From assembly GCA_013414725.1 (NCBI GenBank), contig CP058706.1, forward strand, positions 1,794,366-1,803,311: DNA of 8,946 nt. Direction: 5' to 3'. Under the pieces are notes generated by a model. It saw only the letters and a list, made by a program, of their open reading frames with translations, searched no databases and was not told the DNA's origin. A program made the position numbers and the translations under genes. Below are positions 6,932 to 8,946 of this stretch, in pieces. Every line of letters starts with the position of its first letter. Within the stretch, counting starts at the first letter, position 1. Origin of the DNA: Coxiellaceae bacterium. Lineage in GTDB: Bacteria > Pseudomonadota > Gammaproteobacteria > GCA-013414725.

Positions 6932-7160
6932 ATGGGAATTCTCTTGTAGTTGATTTTTGAGTTTTTTAAGAGTGCTTAATTGCTGACGGAGTTGTCTTTC
7001 ATATTTTTCTTACGGTTTGGTTTGTTGGTTTCATTTATGTTGTTAGCAAGCGCATCTGAATTTTTTTGATTTCTAAATATTGCTTTAACAAAGCAGCGCT
7101 TTCTTTAACTTCTCATCTTCTTTGTTTGTTATGGGGCTGTTGTGATATTAACCATATTTT

Positions 7161-7165
7161 TCTCC
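7161..7165 (-). promoter_or_regulatory. Shine-Dalgarno of gene X
   Basis: On the minus strand GGAGA is followed by 5 A/T bases and ATG (7155-7153), a near-ideal ribosome site. The ATG opens MVNITTAP, which then needs one extra C in the run at 7133-7136 to continue as ITNKEDEKLK. This is the only good ribosome site upstream of the TPR array, so it decides the native start of gene X. Confidence 0.65.
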
Positions 7166-7227
7166 GTATTTTCCTTGATATTTTTTTATCATATTTTAGA
7201 ACCGAGATTGTGTGGCAGATTTTAAAC

Positions 7228-7258
7228 ATTATAGTCATATGTCATGGGTGTTTTACAA
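7228..7258 (-). promoter_or_regulatory. Candidate promoter of gene X
   Basis: The minus strand has a perfect TATAAT (7233-7228). A weak TTGTAA (7258-7253) lies 19 bases upstream, longer than the usual 16-18, so the -35 is doubtful. A start near 7221 would leave a leader of about 65 bases before the ATG at 7155. The spacer contains ACCCATGACA, one half of a 10-bp inverted repeat. Confidence 0.4.
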
Positions 7259-7356
7259 ACTTTATTAATGATTATTTGCATCTTTAGCGTGATTAAATAT
7301 TAATGGTTTATCCGAGTTAGTGGTCCATCCATCATTGCTTGTATATACCCATGACA
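7240..7356. repeat. 10-bp inverted repeat flanking an AT-rich 97-bp spacer
   Basis: TGTCATGGGT at 7240-7249 and its exact reverse complement ACCCATGACA at 7347-7356. The left arm lies in the spacer of the candidate gene X promoter. The interior is AT-rich and codes for nothing I can support. It could be the ends of a short MITE-like element, a pair of operator half-sites, or chance. Confidence 0.4.
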
Positions 7357-7396
7357 CCTCAAGATGCGATTTTTAACGCCCATTTTGCGTCGAATT

Positions 7397-7470
7397 TAAA
7401 ACGTTCTTCAATCGCAACAGCTCGAAATAGAATGACTGTTCCAGCGCTTTTGCTCAATCAGAACGTTTTA
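7397..7470. repeat. Structured repeat-like element with perfect 11-bp inverted arms
   Basis: TAAAACGTTCT (7397-7407) and AGAACGTTTTA (7460-7470) are exact reverse complements. Read on the minus strand, each arm is followed or preceded by GATTGA just inside, and AACAG/CTGTT can pair as a small inner stem (7416-7420 with 7436-7440). There is no coding frame of note. The flanking sequence 7345-7500 has a more even base composition than the surrounding AT-rich DNA, which suggests a discrete element (dispersed repeat or small structured RNA). It lies 99 bp downstream of the minE stop and has no T tract directly after the arms, so it is not a standard terminator. Confidence 0.45.
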
Positions 7471-7568
7471 ACTTCTCGGGGATGGTTGGTTTGAAAAATA
7501 CTGGACGCAGCAATGCAATATTCCTCTCTCAAGAAATAGTGTTAGATTAGTAATGGAGAAATGATTGT

Positions 7569-7835
7569 TTAAACTTCTTCCGGCAGCGTGACATTCAATT
7601 CTAAAATTGATCTACCTTGGTCACGTTCTAATTCAACGGTGACTTTGCTTTCATCGATGTTTAAATAATCGGCAATGACAGTAATTAATTTACGTTGTAA
7701 ATCTTGTAAATTAACTTTGTCATTTCGGTTAGAACGAAAACGGTCGCTTTCGTGCGCGACGATAATTTGTAAGCGTTCTTTGGCGATCTGGGCACTGCTT
7801 TTACGGTTAAAGCGGAAACGGTCTAAAATACTCAT
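7569..7835 (-). CDS. minE: Cell division topological specificity factor MinE
   Basis: MinE binds membrane-bound MinD, stimulates its ATPase and drives pole-to-pole Min oscillation, so that FtsZ inhibition is lowest at midcell. The product is 88 residues, the same length as E. coli MinE. It shows the N-terminal membrane-targeting amphipathic stretch (MSILDRFRFNRK), the contact helix block AKERLQIIVAHE (residues about 18-29) and the C-terminal dimerisation/topology domain ending SILELNVTLPEEV. The ATG at 7835 overlaps the minD stop in ATGA, so the two are translationally coupled. A GGGAG lies about 11 bases upstream, inside minD. The frame is intact. Confidence 0.97.
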   Translation of the reverse strand: MSILDRFRFNRKSSAQIAKERLQIIVAHESDRFRSNRNDKVNLQDLQRKLITVIADYLNIDESKVTVELERDQGRSILELNVTLPEEV

Positions 7836-8665
7836 GCTGCGGTTGTCTCCCGATTTTTACTGCCAAATAAACGTTGTAATAAGCTTTTCTTTTCAGCACT
7901 GATGAATCGGAAGGGCTTGTCTTCACCCAAAAAGCGGTCGACTGCATCAGAATAGGCCAGTCCGGCATCGCTATCCAGGTCAAGAATAACGGGGATGCCT
8001 GAGTTAGAGGCTTTTAAGACAGCTTGGGATTCTGGAATTACACCTAACAAAGGAATTGCCAAAATCTCTTTTACATCGGCAACGCTTAACATTTCACCGC
8101 GGGCAACGCGAGTAGGTGAATAACGTGTTAACAGCAAATGTTCAGAAACAGGTTCCATACCAAGTTCAGCCCGGCGCGACTTACTGGCCAGCATGCCTAA
8201 AATTCGGTCAGAGTCACGTACGGAAGAGACTTCAGGATTGGTTACAATAACTGCGCTGTCAGCAAAATGCAGCGCCATCATCGCACCGTGTTCGATCCCT
8301 GCGGGTGAATCACAAACAATGTAATCAAATTGTTTTTGTAATTCTGTCAATACTTGTTCAACACCTTCACGGGTTAATGCATCTTTATCACGGGTCTGGG
8401 AAGCGGGCAGGATATATAAATTATCGATACGTTTGTCTTTGATTAATGCTTGAGAAAGTTTGGCTTCGTTGTTGATGACGTGCACAAAGTCGTAAACTAC
8501 ACGGCGTTCGCACCCCATAATCAGGTCGAGGTTACGTAAGCCAATGTCAAAGTCGACAATGACAGTTTGATAACCGCGCATTGCTAATCCGGTGCCGAAT
8601 GCAGCACTGCTTGTCGTTTTACCGACACCACCTTTGCCTGAAGTTACCACAACGATTTTGCCCAA
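7832..8665 (-). CDS. minD: Septum site-determining ATPase MinD
   Basis: MinD is a ParA/Mrp-type ATPase. With ATP it dimerises on the inner membrane, recruits MinC to block FtsZ assembly, and is released by MinE. From the TTG at 8665 the product is 277 residues (E. coli 270), beginning MGKIVVVTSGKGGVGKTT, collinear with E. coli MARIIVV. This puts the deviant Walker A lysines at 11 and 16. Also present are VDFDIGLRNLDLIMGCERRV, the CDSPAGIE block (Walker B region), NPEVSSVRDSDRILG and a C-terminal amphipathic membrane helix (KKSLLQRLFGSK) followed by a slightly longer tail, NRETTAA. The frame is open further to ATGs at 8674, 8692 and 8707, but the TTG has the correctly spaced ribosome site. A TAGAAT at 8711-8706 is a weak candidate -10 for an internal promoter. 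Confidence 0.96.
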   Translation of the reverse strand: MGKIVVVTSGKGGVGKTTSSAAFGTGLAMRGYQTVIVDFDIGLRNLDLIMGCERRVVYDFVHVINNEAKLSQALIKDKRIDNLYILPASQTRDKDALTREGVEQVLTELQKQFDYIVCDSPAGIEHGAMMALHFADSAVIVTNPEVSSVRDSDRILGMLASKSRRAELGMEPVSEHLLLTRYSPTRVARGEMLSVADVKEILAIPLLGVIPESQAVLKASNSGIPVILDLDSDAGLAYSDAVDRFLGEDKPFRFISAEKKSLLQRLFGSKNRETTAA

Positions 8666-8673
8666 GACACCCA

Positions 8674-8680
8674 TCCTTTC
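8674..8680 (-). promoter_or_regulatory. Shine-Dalgarno that decides the minD start
   Basis: GAAAGGA on the minus strand ends 8 bases before the TTG at 8665, good spacing. The in-frame ATG at 8674 overlaps the last base of this site, so it cannot use it, and the upstream ATGs at 8692 and 8707 have no such motif. With TTG the N-terminus matches E. coli MinD exactly in length. Confidence 0.6.
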
Positions 8681-8809
8681 AAAACGGTTCATTATTAAAA
8701 GACGCATTCTAGCGGATTTTTGGCTTCTGGAAGTAGAACGATATGAACAAAAGCGGCTATCGCGCTAATTATTGTTTATATTTTGACCAGACTTGCTTGC
8801 TGCAAGGCA

Positions 8810-8946
8810 TTAAATGGCTTGCAACAACAATTTCTCATCCTCTAAGAATACTTGAATACCATTAGTTCCTTTTGGTATTTTCATGTCCTCGTTAAGCCGG
8901 TAGTAACCAGCGATAGCGATCAGTTCGGCTTCGAGCTTGAGACAAA
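8810..8946 (-). CDS. minC: Septum inhibitor MinC, C-terminal 44 codons (5' end outside window)
   Basis: MinC inhibits FtsZ polymerisation; its C-terminal beta-helix domain dimerises and binds MinD. The visible part begins CLKLEAELIAIAGYYRLNED, matching the end of the E. coli MinC C-terminal domain as I recall it (CLQLNAELVSIAGEYWLSDQ), and ends FLEDEKLLLQAI with TAA at 8812-8810. It lies upstream of minD in the usual minC-minD-minE order. The stop is 144 bp before the minD TTG, a longer gap than the near-contiguous spacing common in this operon, which leaves room for an internal promoter. It was found by reading the frame back from the edge; it has no start codon in the window. Confidence 0.88.
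   Translation of the reverse strand, partial: CLKLEAELIAIAGYYRLNEDMKIPKGTNGIQVFLEDEKLLLQAI

Larger units (their letters stand above)
2235..7155 (-). pseudogene. Gene X: giant multi-TPR gene (about 1,640 codons when restored), broken by about 13 frame shifts
   Basis: The minus strand carries one continuous coding signal that jumps between frames. The start is ATG 7155-7153 behind GGAGA (7165-7161). Restored domain order: a charged N-terminal segment (about 70 residues), eleven TPR units of about 42 residues of the kinesin-light-chain/TPR_12 type, a helical linker, module A (about 5293-4127), a linker, module B (about 3385-2625), and a Lys-rich tail ending YLLDYMRVKKD at TAA 2237-2235. Breaks, + strand letters: G4 7133-7136, near 7101-7107, T7 7061-7067, T5 7004-7008, T6 6897-6902, T5 5593-5597 or T4 5583-5586, T4 4916-4919, T6 4660-4665, T6 4414-4419, T6 3810-3815, T5 3363-3367, T5 2584-2588, T6 2392-2397. 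One TAA (2333-2331) is either nonsense or lies between two further shifts. At each junction the protein sense continues directly. TPR proteins mediate protein-protein contacts; the specific role is unknown. I saw no obvious signal peptide or membrane segment. Confidence 0.75.
7156..7568. other. 413-bp intergenic region between gene X and minE
   Basis: Both neighbours are on the minus strand, so this is the region downstream of minCDE and upstream of gene X. It holds, in minus-strand order, the unremarkable minE 3' flank, the 11-bp-arm element, the second arm of the 10-bp inverted repeat, the first arm with the candidate promoter, and the Shine-Dalgarno. I see no Rho-independent terminator for minE, no tRNA and no credible gene; the longest open frames are short and lack ribosome sites. 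Confidence 0.6.

Noticed and set aside
7066..7287. + strand frame of 73 codons over the start of gene X and its promoter
   Set aside because: It is Phe/Ile/Cys-rich because it reads T-rich DNA antisense to the gene X leader, and has no Shine-Dalgarno. The apparent membrane character comes from base composition.
7471..7568. Short peptide frames between the 7397-7470 element and minE, for example a 22-codon + strand frame beginning MVGLKNTGR
   Set aside because: No ribosome site, no conserved motif, and it overlaps sequence that looks like part of a non-coding repeat.
8801..8826. Possible hairpin TGCAAG/CTTGCA at the minC stop as a terminator
   Set aside because: The stem is only 6 bp with an 11-base loop and no T tract on either strand, and minC is expected to be co-transcribed with minD.

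Overview
The window looks like a chromosomal stretch of a low-GC gammaproteobacterium. Four housekeeping proteins (FadE, MurI, MinD, MinE, plus the end of MinC) are gammaproteobacterial in type. The accessory gene between them, a very large TPR protein in an advanced state of breakage, is a kind of gene often found in host-associated bacteria. A Legionellales-like or other intracellular lineage is my guess from the gene types and the decay; it is an inference, not something the sequence proves.

Layout. On the + strand, positions 1-627 hold the C-terminal part of a FadE-type acyl-CoA dehydrogenase, followed after 4 bases by glutamate racemase murI (632-1450). A perfect 14-bp hairpin with a GAAA loop (1549-1580) lies between murI and the convergent minus-strand genes. 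From 7155 down to 1589 the minus strand carries the remains of two coupled genes. Gene X (7155-2235) starts at an ATG with a good Shine-Dalgarno. It encodes a short charged, helical N-terminus, about eleven 42-residue TPR units, and then two diverged copies of a long module I do not recognise, marked by IDKD-[L/I]-Y-x-QLE and FYYY motifs. Gene Y (2235-1589) overlaps the end of X as TAATG and encodes an unrecognised protein of about 215 residues. Both are broken. By hand I find about 13 single-base frame breaks in X and 4 in Y, most of them in A/T runs of 5-7, with at most one in-frame nonsense codon. If the frames are joined, X would be about 1,640 residues.

Positions 7156-7568 contain no gene. 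They hold a candidate promoter for X, a 10-bp inverted repeat and a structured, repeat-like element with perfect 11-bp arms (7397-7470). At the right end is the minus-strand minCDE operon: the last 44 codons of minC, a 144-bp spacer, minD (best start a TTG at 8665) and minE, which overlaps minD by ATGA.

How the genes work together. MinC, MinD and MinE place the division septum. MurI supplies D-glutamate for peptidoglycan. FadE performs the first dehydrogenation of fatty-acid beta-oxidation. The X/Y locus is accessory cargo inserted between murI and minE. Its main interest is the unusual spectrum of breaks (homopolymer indels with hardly any nonsense changes), which could mean recent decay, sequence errors or slippage-tolerant expression.
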